This document shows, piece after piece, positions 34,078 to 41,443 of a stretch of DNA of 41,443 nt. The DNA is from Candidatus Scalindua japonica (GTDB lineage: Bacteria; Planctomycetota; Brocadiia; Brocadiales; Scalinduaceae): contig NZ_BAOS01000034.1 of the NCBI RefSeq assembly GCF_002443295.1, positions 88,642-130,084 of the forward strand, written 5' to 3'. Position numbers and translations under genes: made by a program. The notes beneath the pieces are model-generated. The model saw only the letters and a program-made list of their open reading frames with translations. It was not told the DNA's origin and ran no database searches. Positions within the stretch are counted from its first letter, which is position 1, and the number at the start of each line of letters is the position of its first letter.

Positions 34078-34447
34078 TTTGCTTTGTTGAATTAGCTGAT
34101 GCAATCAACAACTCCATCATTAAATCTGAAGCACCAAGGTGGGGAGCAATTCTAATATCAACATCAGGGTGATTTTTAATGGTGTCGTTGACAATATTTG
34201 GAATGTCTTCAATTACATGTCTACCTGAATTTAGAAAATATGGTAAGACAACAATAGACGATGCTCCTTCATCGATACATTTTTTAATTCCATCAGGTAT
34301 TAAAACTTCTGCCAGTTCTAGAAATGCGGCATTAACGATATCGTAGTGCATAAAACATTTCTTTCTCAGTTTATCTGCAAGTAAAACAACTTCATCGTTA
34401 GACTGTTGACGTCGGCTGCCGTGAGCTACAAGTAATAACGCTTTCAT
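34073..34447 (-). CDS. cbiX: CbiX/SirB-type sirohydrochlorin chelatase
   Basis: A 124-residue single-domain chelatase of the short CbiX type. The metal-binding residues expected for the family are visible: His9 in LLLVAHGSR, a Glu in AFLELAE, and His77 in FLNSGRHVIEDIP. It inserts Co(II) or Fe(II) into sirohydrochlorin; iron would serve siroheme or heme d1/heme b by the alternative route, cobalt would serve cobalamin. Anammox-type cells need much heme, but which metal is used cannot be told. A dead copy of its start flanks the ISKra4 element near 21957. Confidence 0.85.
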   Translation of the reverse strand: MKALLLVAHGSRRQQSNDEVVLLADKLRKKCFMHYDIVNAAFLELAEVLIPDGIKKCIDEGASSIVVLPYFLNSGRHVIEDIPNIVNDTIKNHPDVDIRIAPHLGASDLMMELLIASANSTKQS

Positions 34448-34521
34448 AAATAATTCCTCAGAGCTATATGTTGTTTAAATAAAACAGTACCTTTTTTAAT
34501 AAGCGGAGCAGGTTGTTGGAC
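34424..34521. repeat. intact counterpart of the 21957-22052 repeat
   Basis: It covers the first codons of cbiX and about 75 bases of leader, ending in GTTGGAC at 34515-34521. The sequences upstream of that heptamer are shared with the relic; beyond it they differ completely. Confidence 0.75.
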
Positions 34522-34530
34522 ATTGGTTAC

Positions 34531-34617
34531 TCACACTTTTATGTCGCTTAAAACAATTGACGAAACTAAACATCCCATTATGCTCAAAGCCAACGTTATT
34601 AATATTTTTTTCTTCAC
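34531..34617 (-). CDS. possible 28-residue lipoprotein signal fragment
   Basis: GTG 34617 opens a frame encoding a basic start, a hydrophobic stretch and the lipobox IMGC, ending with a TGA after SDIKV. It resembles a lipoprotein leader, including that of the lipocalin. It is more likely the cut 5' end of a lost gene than a functional peptide. The rest of the 34448-34766 gap holds the cbiX leader repeat and no other coding signal. Confidence 0.25.
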   Translation of the reverse strand: MKKKILITLALSIMGCLVSSIVLSDIKV

Positions 34618-34766
34618 TTTTTTTACCTAAGATGCCTGCAAAATTAGTTGAGGAATGCATATATAGTAACAAATAAATCTATAAAATGATATTTTCTAAT
34701 TTATTTATTGCTGTCTTGTCGAAAGATGTAATCTTAAACTGCTATTAATAAACACTTCCATGTTTT

Positions 34767-35417
34767 TTACTTTTTGCCTCCACACAATATGATTAAATGG
34801 CTAAGTGCCTTTGCTATATTTTCTGCTTCTGCTTCGTTAGTTGTATATAACATGCAGTTTTGAGCTTCATAGTGCGATGCAGGGTGATTTTTACCAGTTT
34901 GATTGAACATTGAAGTTACTTGTTCAATGTTGTTTTTGTAGACCTTCCATTTACTTGCAGGTTTTGCTTTAATTTTGATTTTTATGTGTGGTGGGTATAT
35001 TGCCTTCATTACGTCATCACCTTCTGTAGGATTTATTTTGTAGGTCAGGGTAATCTTTGGGTCCAGATTTTCCATTTTTATCACTTCTGTAATTTTGGAT
35101 TGTGATTTTGATAATGACTCATTGTCTTTCGTGGTTATTGCAGACCTGGTATTATTTTTTTCAATTATTATTAATTCCTTGTTCACAATTTTCAATTTGT
35201 AATTTTCCTGCTTCGTTCCCACTACCTGCCTGCCCATTAATTTTGCCGAAAAATAGGTTTTTATGCCAGTTGCTTCCGGTATCGTTCCTTCCAGATAATT
35301 TATCGTTTCATCAAGTGCCGGTTTTTCAATAGCAATTGCTGTTTGCAGTTTGGGTGTTATTATTAATACCATCAAAATATATATTAATATTTTTGTTTTT
35401 TTTCTCATCACATTCAC
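34767..35417 (-). CDS. exported protein of unknown function
   Basis: 216 residues with an N-terminal signal peptide (basic start, hydrophobic about residues 9-24, ending TAIA). The body is Lys-rich and beta-prone, with EGTIPEATGIKTYFSAKLMG and HIKIKIKAKPASKWKVYKNN, and three Cys near the C-terminus. GTG 35417 has AGGG at suitable distance; ATG 35408 is the alternative. No family is recognised. It stands alone on the minus strand, divergent from the photolyase pseudogene. Confidence 0.6.
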   Translation of the reverse strand: MNVMRKKTKILIYILMVLIITPKLQTAIAIEKPALDETINYLEGTIPEATGIKTYFSAKLMGRQVVGTKQENYKLKIVNKELIIIEKNNTRSAITTKDNESLSKSQSKITEVIKMENLDPKITLTYKINPTEGDDVMKAIYPPHIKIKIKAKPASKWKVYKNNIEQVTSMFNQTGKNHPASHYEAQNCMLYTTNEAEAENIAKALSHLIILCGGKK

Positions 35418-35657
35418 TTGATCCCTGATAAGTTCTATGGCACTGATTTGGTTAGTTTAAAAGTGTAGAAATTATTTACAAAAAATAACAGAAAAAATAT
35501 TTTCTTTACTTAACATGTTGCATGCAAATGAACATTGCTTAAAACAAGCAGGCAGACAATATGATTAATTTTATTACTACTTAGTATTACAAATCAATTG
35601 TGGTATATGTTTCAAAATTATTATTATTGTTGAATTGAAATCATTACATCTGCATAA

Positions 35658-36323
35658 TATAGTTTTAATTCTGAGGGTTTGAAAGAAGTTGAAAAGACAC
35701 TTTCAGAAAAGAATATTAATTTTTTTCTGATTACCGGTTTACCAGATAAAAAAATTCCAGAATTTGTAGAAAAACATAAAGTTGGGATACTCATTACAGA
35801 TTTCAGTCCATTACGTATATCAAAAGAGTGGAAGAAAGAGATAGTACAGAGAATTGGCATACCATTTTACGAAGTAGATGCACACAACATTATTCCATGC
35901 TGGATTGCTTCATCAAAACAGGAATATGGAGCATATACCTTGCGCCCAAAGATACACCGCGCATTACCAGAATTTTTAGAAAATTATCCAAAGCTGAAGA
36001 GACACCCTGTCACCTGGAAACGGAATAAAGTAAAAACGGATTGGAAGCGAAGCATGATGACGTTGAAAATAGATAAAACCGTTCTTCCTGTAGATTGGTT
36101 AAAAGCAGGTGAGAAGTTTGCGCAAAAAGCCCTCCTCAATTTTGTAAAGAATAAGCTGCCGTTATATGATAAAGAGAGAAACGATCCGAACAGAGACGCA
36201 CAATCTAATCTGTCTCCGTATATTCATTTTGGACAGATATCTGCTCAACGTATAGCACTTGAAGTAATAAAAAGTTCTATAGAGCCTCCGCATAAACTCG
36301 CACGAAAAGCGCTTGATGCAAAA
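35658..36323 (+). pseudogene. phr: class II CPD photolyase, middle part (5' truncated, IS-interrupted)
   Basis: The frame reads EGLKEVEKTLSEKNINFFLI, then PCWIASSKQEYGAYTLRPKI and DAQSNLSPYIHFGQISAQRI, the antenna-binding and early FAD-domain blocks of class II deoxyribodipyrimidine photolyases. About the first 100 residues of the family are missing; a TAA at 35655 closes the frame and only a weak TTG exists. At 36318-36323 (GCAAAA) the IS interrupts it after ARKALDAK. The remainder resumes at 38314. Light-driven repair by this copy is therefore lost. Confidence 0.85.
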
Positions 36324-38313
36324 ATTTTTTTCAATCGTACTTCAAAATTACGTTAAAAGAAGACAGTATAAAACTGCACAGCACCAACAATGGAGATAAT
36401 TTGCAAATTTGAAAACACCTCTCCTACGGTTTTTTGTTTTTTACTTTAAAAATCACCAATTTAATTCTGTAACAACAGATGAAAAGCAATCATCGTCTTG
36501 TCCAGGTATGCCTGAAACGCAAGATTCCCTCTCTTGCTTAAACGATCATCACCAATATCACACTTCAAGCGCTTTATCATCCGCTCAACTGAAGGACGAC
36601 GTGTCATTATTGCCTTGAATCTCTTTGCCATTGGAGGATCTTCCGTGTCTATGTGGGGTAATAACCCAAATGATATATTAATCATCCTGCCAGTTAACGA
36701 ATTGGGACAACACTCTACCTGATGCAAGCATGTTGAACACACCGGTTCACCATCTGTATCCGTTGGCGCATGGTAAATGAATTTTTCTTTTTCATAACGC
36801 ATTCCTTTGTAATCCATCTCATGGCCACCATTGCATATTACCACACCATACGGCGTTATCTTCTCCATGCCACGCGGCAAACCATCTGTTATTCCATTCT
36901 TGCGCCTTGGATTTAAAGATGCCTTTAATTCTAAGCCGAGTTTGTCCATAAACTTATCTTTCAAATCTCTGCTATCACACGCGCTATCATACAACGCTCT
37001 TTTAACCGATTCTTCAATCACCGGATATGTATCAAATACCTTTTCTACATGTGGAAAATATGTCTCTCCATCATGTGTCGGTCCATCCAACACTGCTCTT
37101 GCATCCAGAGGCACGCCTTGACGTGGAAAACCTACAATACTTGCTTTGTGCCCCCAATACATCTTTGTTATGGATTTCACGATTGTCCCCGCTCCTTCAT
37201 CTGCCAATACCCAGTCATGTTCACACTTGTCTCTGTCCTGACAGCGACACCTCTTAGTCAGCTTTGATTGCGACTTCTTCTGCTCCTCCTTACCATCTTC
37301 GTCCTTATACTTTACTGTCTCAAACCCTGAATATGCATAATAGTGAGTTGTATCTCCTACTACTTCCTTTTCTATTTTAATCGCACCTGTCTCTATGTTC
37401 TCAGTTACCAGCGCAATCTTCATCTTATCCCATAGCCCCCACTCACTCATGATCTGGTCAAATTGCTGCAGTTTACGCTCACTTGGTATATGCCTGCTAC
37501 AATACTCATCCCTTTCCCCCTTCGGTGCAAATCCACATACTCGCACAAAACTCGGATTACTCTTCAATAACATGGACACTTTTTCCGGCTCGCACGGAAA
37601 TCCCATTAGAGCTGTACCCAAAAAACTTTTTAACAACGCAAAAAAACATTTTGGCCTCTTACCTCCCAATCGAAATGGCACTACCCCGGGAGATATACTC
37701 AGGGGACTTACCATCCGCTGCTTTGATTCAGCCGCTACTTCATAAAGCACATCACCTCTCTTCTCCTTGTCAACTTGCATTGTTGCTCTATTAAACAAAA
37801 GCTCCTGTCTTGCATCTTCTTTGCTCTGAGATAATACTACTTGCTTTTGGGGTTGATTTTTCAGCCTCTTTCTCTCTTCTCGTTTATTAAATTCATAAAG
37901 TGCATCGTAGTACTCAGCACCGAAATTACGGTGTTTCTCCCAGGGAAAATAATATAAAGCCCGAAACCATTCCGCATCTGGTGTATTAAGCAGTACTTTG
38001 TCATCTTCGTGAACAGTGTGAATTAGTAGCGGTTTTTGGTTGATTTGAATTTGTGATATTGGTAGCATTCTAGCGTGTCCTTTCTTGTATAGTAGTTTGT
38101 GTTATTGTGTGACTTCTATTATACAAGTTGGGCACCGTATTTTGTAATTCTACTATTGGATTTTGTAAATTATTTCACAAAACCCTTTAAAATACGGCTT
38201 ACTGGCTCGTTGGCACATTATTCTTGTCGCTCCTTTTACAAAATATTGCCTCTAACTCTTTTTATAACTCTTTTACTATCAACATCTTTGTAAGTTTATG
38301 CGTCTGCTCTATA
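36324..38313 (-). mobile_element. insertion sequence inside the photolyase gene
   Basis: The 1990-bp segment is bounded by GCAAAA on both sides (36318-36323 and 38314-38319). Removing it and one GCAAAA rejoins the photolyase exactly in frame as [14 protein letters not shown], which fixes the insertion point. I see no matching terminal inverted repeats at these coordinates, which is odd for a DDE element. The ends may have eroded, or the duplication may be of a different length. Confidence 0.8.
36461..38068 (-). CDS. DDE-type transposase of the inserted IS (family unassigned)
   Basis: 535 residues. The C-terminal third is transposase-like: GHKASIVGFPRQGVPLDA, ALYDSACDSRDLKDKF with a candidate Asp, and RRPSVERMIKRLK with the final Glu of a DDE triad. 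A Cys-rich insert (CRCQDRDKCEH, CSTCLHQVECCP) may bind zinc. It resembles IS1182/ISNCY-type proteins, but I cannot fix the family by eye. It reads antisense to the photolyase. The gene looks intact, so the insertion may be fairly recent. Confidence 0.75.
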   Translation of the reverse strand: MLPISQIQINQKPLLIHTVHEDDKVLLNTPDAEWFRALYYFPWEKHRNFGAEYYDALYEFNKREERKRLKNQPQKQVVLSQSKEDARQELLFNRATMQVDKEKRGDVLYEVAAESKQRMVSPLSISPGVVPFRLGGKRPKCFFALLKSFLGTALMGFPCEPEKVSMLLKSNPSFVRVCGFAPKGERDEYCSRHIPSERKLQQFDQIMSEWGLWDKMKIALVTENIETGAIKIEKEVVGDTTHYYAYSGFETVKYKDEDGKEEQKKSQSKLTKRCRCQDRDKCEHDWVLADEGAGTIVKSITKMYWGHKASIVGFPRQGVPLDARAVLDGPTHDGETYFPHVEKVFDTYPVIEESVKRALYDSACDSRDLKDKFMDKLGLELKASLNPRRKNGITDGLPRGMEKITPYGVVICNGGHEMDYKGMRYEKEKFIYHAPTDTDGEPVCSTCLHQVECCPNSLTGRMINISFGLLPHIDTEDPPMAKRFKAIMTRRPSVERMIKRLKCDIGDDRLSKRGNLAFQAYLDKTMIAFHLLLQN

Positions 38314-38835
38314 GCAAAAGAGCTGAAAGATTCATTTTTAGAAGAACTTATTGTCAGACGCGAATTAGCTGATAATTTCTGTTATTACAATCGGGATTAT
38401 GACACTATTAAGGCATTTCCCCGTTGGGCAACCGAAACATTAAGTAAGTACAGGAAGGACCGGAGAGAATATCTTTGTACCCGGGACCAACTTGAATATG
38501 CTCATACGCACGACCCCCTCTGGAATGCTTCACAGATGGAAATGGTGAAACGGGGAAAACTGCATGGTTACATGAGGATGTATTGGGGCAAGAAAATTAT
38601 GGAGTGGACTTCATCTCCTGAGCAGGACCTGAAGATTGCAATTTATCTCAATGATAAATATGAGCTCGATGGAAGAGATCCAAATGGATATAGCGGTATT
38701 GCCTGGTGCATGGGTGGGGTACATGATCGTGCATGGAAGGACCGTAGCATTTTTGGGAAGATACGCTATATGAATTATAATGGCTGTAAATCAAAATTTG
38801 ATGTTCAGACGTATATTGAAAAATGGCTTGGTTAA
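38314..38835 (+). pseudogene. phr: class II CPD photolyase, C-terminal part
   Basis: Continuation of the gene broken at 36323. It encodes [65 protein letters not shown] and the terminal [15 protein letters not shown]. These FAD-binding and electron-transfer-Trp blocks are strongly conserved in class II photolyases and show little decay, again suggesting a recent disruption. Frame upstream of 38314 (from about 38224) is IS sequence and not part of the enzyme. Confidence 0.88.
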
Positions 38836-38938
38836 TGTGTGAAATTTGTTTATAGTGTCAGCCGTTTTTCTTACAATCTATCGAATAAAACATGTACTTA
38901 TAATAATGCAAATACACATAAACAAGTTCTGAAACATT

Positions 38939-40261
38939 TCAGGCACATTGCGCAACGTTACTCAGTTTTGCTCTTCTGGTTTTAACTGTTGCACCCAGCT
39001 GGTTTAATAAATTATATAATCCAAAATAGGTTCGATTAATATAAATGCTATGCTTCGAGCCCCTTCCCTTTTTAGAATTGCGTACTTCCTCCATGTTCGA
39101 AATCTGTTCACTCATCCGGTAAATACTCTGAAAATACTGATCGTTACTGAAATCAAACTCCCTCATATGAAATGGCTTACCAAGTAGTTGTATTAACTGT
39201 TTGTACAGCCTGATGAATAGTGATTTTTCTTCGGGAGTGTCTTCAGGATAAACAAATTGCAGATCATAGAAAATCTGTTCGAGCTCTGCTTCACGGCTAA
39301 TTATATCCTTATTGAGAAGGCGAAAATACTTTGAATGGAATTCTTCAGGGATAACCTTTACACATCCAAAATCCAATATGCCAAGCTTTCCTCCCGGCTG
39401 CACTATGAAATTACCGGGATGAGGATCTGCATGTACTTGTTTCAGGTCATAAATCTGGTAATCATAGAAATCCCATAAAGCCTGCCCTAATTGATCTCTT
39501 AAAACCTGGTTGGGACTGGTCTGGACGAATTCACTGAGGTGCAGGCCGTCAAGCCAATCCATAGTTATAATCTTTTTATCTGAATACCTGGGGTAGTAGG
39601 CCGGAAAAACCATATTATCAAAAGGTGAACAGCTTGCAGAAAGTTCTATTGAACGCTGAAGTTCCAGTTCGTAGTCTGTTTCTTCCAATAATTTGCTTTC
39701 TACTTCTTCCATGTAATGATCAAGGTCTTTTTTGCTGATATTCAATAACCGAACTGCAAAAGGTCTTATCATTTTCAAATCTGATCTTACACTATCTGCA
39801 ACTCCTGGATATTGAATCCTTACCGCCAGCTTTCTGCCATTAAGTGTTGCCTGGTGAACCTGTCCTATGGAAGCTGCATTTATTGCCGATTTGGTAAATG
39901 TATCAAAAATTTGATCCGGTTCTTTCCCGAAATATTTTTTAAATGTCTTTATAACCAATGGGTATGATAATGGTGGCGCACAGTATTGTCCCATGGCGAA
40001 TTTGTTCTGGTAAGCTTTTGGAAGCATGTTTTTATCCATGCTCATCATTTGGGCGACCTTTAGAGCGCTGCCTTTCAATTCACTCAGCGTATTGTAGATG
40101 TCTTCAGCATTTTCTTCGTGAAGGTTGCTTTTGTTGACCTCTTTATAGAAAACTGTTTTACCATAATGTTTAAGATAATTGCCTCCTACCTTAACACCCG
40201 TTTGAAGTACACGCGATGCTCTCTGAACTTTAGAAACCGGTATTTTTGATTGTTCTTTCAT
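38939..40261 (-). CDS. ABC1/UbiB (COQ8-like) atypical kinase family protein
   Basis: 440 residues. The KxGQ-like N-terminal motif appears as ALKVAQMMSMD. The nucleotide-binding strand is AVRIQYPGV, where an Arg occupies the place of the usual catalytic Lys. The catalytic loop HADPHPGNF and the metal-binding ILDFGCVK are intact. UbiB-like proteins support quinone biosynthesis through ATP-dependent activity on lipids; the Lys-to-Arg change could reduce or alter activity. It lies downstream of a 43-codon gene (6-base gap) and the DUF523-DUF1722 gene on the same strand. Confidence 0.88.
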   Translation of the reverse strand: MKEQSKIPVSKVQRASRVLQTGVKVGGNYLKHYGKTVFYKEVNKSNLHEENAEDIYNTLSELKGSALKVAQMMSMDKNMLPKAYQNKFAMGQYCAPPLSYPLVIKTFKKYFGKEPDQIFDTFTKSAINAASIGQVHQATLNGRKLAVRIQYPGVADSVRSDLKMIRPFAVRLLNISKKDLDHYMEEVESKLLEETDYELELQRSIELSASCSPFDNMVFPAYYPRYSDKKIITMDWLDGLHLSEFVQTSPNQVLRDQLGQALWDFYDYQIYDLKQVHADPHPGNFIVQPGGKLGILDFGCVKVIPEEFHSKYFRLLNKDIISREAELEQIFYDLQFVYPEDTPEEKSLFIRLYKQLIQLLGKPFHMREFDFSNDQYFQSIYRMSEQISNMEEVRNSKKGRGSKHSIYINRTYFGLYNLLNQLGATVKTRRAKLSNVAQCA

Positions 40262-40267
40262 AGTAAT

Positions 40268-40399
40268 TCAGGTCCTGCTTTTAATATAGAATTTTGCAAA
40301 ATCAATTACAGAATCAATATAGTACCGTATTATCTCCTCCTTCATGTCGATACTTTTTTTTGTTTCCTTTTGTTTTGTCTGAGTAACTTTTCTTGCCAT
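40268..40399 (-). CDS. 43-residue basic protein, operon partner of the ABC1 gene
   Basis: ATG 40399 has GGGAG about ten bases upstream and opens a frame of MARKVTQTKQKETKKS, then MKEEIIRYYIDSVIDFA and a basic end. A Lys-rich tail followed by one amphipathic helix is predicted. It stops six bases before the ABC1 gene and starts 46 bases after the DUF523-DUF1722 gene. No homologue is recognised, but position, start signal and composition support a real gene. Confidence 0.5.
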   Translation of the reverse strand: MARKVTQTKQKETKKSIDMKEEIIRYYIDSVIDFAKFYIKSRT

Positions 40400-40445
40400 G
40401 GTGTTTTAACTCCCTTTTAAAGTGGAAAGTTATGTGTGGTTCTAT

Positions 40446-41397
40446 TTAAACATGATTTCTCAACATAAGTTCCACTGGATGAGGTTTCAGATAGTATTGT
40501 CTTTTCAGATAAGATATATTGTATTTTCTCACATAGTGGTTAAGCAGGGTAACAGGAACAACAAGGGGTATAAATTCTTTATGATAACTTTCTATGGTTC
40601 CACGCAACTCTTGTTTTTCGTCAGAGGTTAAATGTTTTTTAAAATACCCCTGAATATGTTGTAACGCATTGGTATTCTTCTTTACCGTTGCAATCAGTTT
40701 GAGGCCTTCCATTAGATTTCTGATATATTCTGAGAGCAGATTTTCACGTTTGTTTTTTTGGGTATTTGCTATTAAGCTACCAAGGAGTGAATAATGTTTT
40801 GGACTGTGTGCCATAATAAGAAGCTTGTGATCTGTGTGAAAATCTATCAGGCCTTTCATGGAGGCACCTTTCTTTTTTAATTTCTGCCATCGTTTTAATA
40901 CGAACATTCTCTCAATAAAGTTTTCTCTGAAGCGGGGATTATGGAGCCTTCCATCATCTTCTACCGGGATCAGAGGAAAATGCTTAATAAAAGCCCCTCC
41001 AAATAAGCCTTTACCCGTTTTCGTTACACCACCAGATGGGGTATACACTTTGACACTCCCTATCCCAGAGCTTGGTGATCTGCTCTTGAAGATAAAACCG
41101 CACAGATTTTCCTTTTCAAGTTTTTTCAGCTTTTTTTCTGCCCACGTTGACATCCTTTCCGTGTAATCTATGCCGGTTTTAATTGTCAGGAGGCGAGGAG
41201 TTTCAGCGCTTCCGAACAGATGCATCGGTTCTCTGGGTATTGGAAGACCAATCTCTACTTCAGGACATATAGGGATAAACTCAAAGTACTGCCCGAGTGT
41301 ATCAGTGATAAACCGTGTCCAGCTGATGATTTCCATCGTAACGTACTTTATCTCCCAGCAAACAGGAACTTATTCCAATTTTGATTTTTTCAGCCAT
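40446..41397 (-). CDS. DUF523-DUF1722 (YbgA-like) protein, frameshifted near N-terminus
   Basis: From ATG 41397 the frame reads MAEKIKIGISSCLLGDKVRY then DGNHQLD, the exact DUF523 start, and then fails. From 41336 on, the correct continuation RFITDTLGQYFEFIPICPEV is in another frame. Deleting one base from GACACGG (41313-41319) joins them into a 316-residue protein: DUF523 (SSCLLG and CPEVEIGLPIPRE cysteines), then DUF1722 from about residue 185 (KGLIDFHTDHKLLIMAHSP). Relatives sit beside photolyase genes in many bacteria, as E. coli ybgA does beside phrB, and probably share a DNA-damage or light response. It is either mutated or mis-sequenced. Confidence 0.8.
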
Positions 41398-41443
41398 AGT
41401 TATGCAGTTTCTTTCTACATTAGTAAAAGCTTACTTTATGTGA

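Noticed and set aside
36324-38313. Classical terminal inverted repeats for the photolyase IS
   Set aside because: I compared both ends inside the GCAAAA copies and found no matching inverted sequence, so none is annotated.
1-41443. CRISPR array, rRNA or tRNA genes
   Set aside because: I saw no regularly spaced direct repeats, no rRNA-like conserved stretches and no cloverleaf with a CCA end on either strand.

Overview
This window looks like low-GC chromosomal DNA of an anammox-type planctomycete (Brocadiales, perhaps close to Scalindua). The strongest pointer is a hydroxylamine-oxidoreductase-like octaheme cytochrome with a C-terminal membrane anchor (29763-31589). It lies in line with a diheme YVTN/cytochrome-peroxidase-like protein (27659-29731) and a tetraheme cytochrome (31694-32215). 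The taxonomic call is an inference from gene content; there is no rRNA or tRNA gene in the window to settle it.

Layout. 1-0.8 kb: 3' part of an IS1380-like transposase. 1-2.9 kb: an SDR enzyme and an exported pentapeptide-repeat protein. 2.97-7.19 kb: a minus-strand MacAB/DevBCA-like export operon (adaptor, ATPase, two permeases). 7.2-7.7 kb: a 187-bp MITE-like palindrome and an aldehyde-dehydrogenase relic. 7.8-11.6 kb: a cupin, an exported SUMF1-domain protein, and a three-gene operon (AhpC/TSA-like thiol protein, membrane cyclic-nucleotide-binding protein, alpha/beta hydrolase). 11.75-13.9 kb: FMN glutamate-synthase-domain protein and PII. 14.0-16.9 kb: a nickel superoxide dismutase and a catalase-peroxidase, both with Sec signal peptides, which probably form an exported superoxide-to-water detoxification pair. 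17.2-19.3 kb: a glycoside hydrolase fused to DUF547.

19.7-24.5 kb is a mobile zone. An ISKra4-type element (19752-21956) has 25-bp inverted repeats and a 9-bp target duplication, and carries a D12-class adenine methyltransferase as passenger. It is followed by an IS91-type element with a tyrosine recombinase, then a solitary integron-type attC site. 24.5-27.6 kb: lipocalin, CIA30 protein, a lipoprotein and cytochrome relics. 27.6-32.2 kb: the multiheme operon. 32.5-41.4 kb: a DNA-repair neighbourhood being eroded, with a PAS-like protein, a pyrimidine-dimer glycosylase, CbiX, a class II photolyase cut in two by an IS (36324-38313), an ABC1/UbiB kinase-like protein and a DUF523-DUF1722 protein.

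Two themes cut across the window. First, gene starts of the repair locus (cbiX, pyrimidine-dimer glycosylase) and part of DUF1722 recur elsewhere as decayed copies, so an ancient segmental duplication has been scavenged. Second, single-base frameshifts, mostly in short homopolymers, affect at least four genes. Some of these may be sequencing errors rather than biology.
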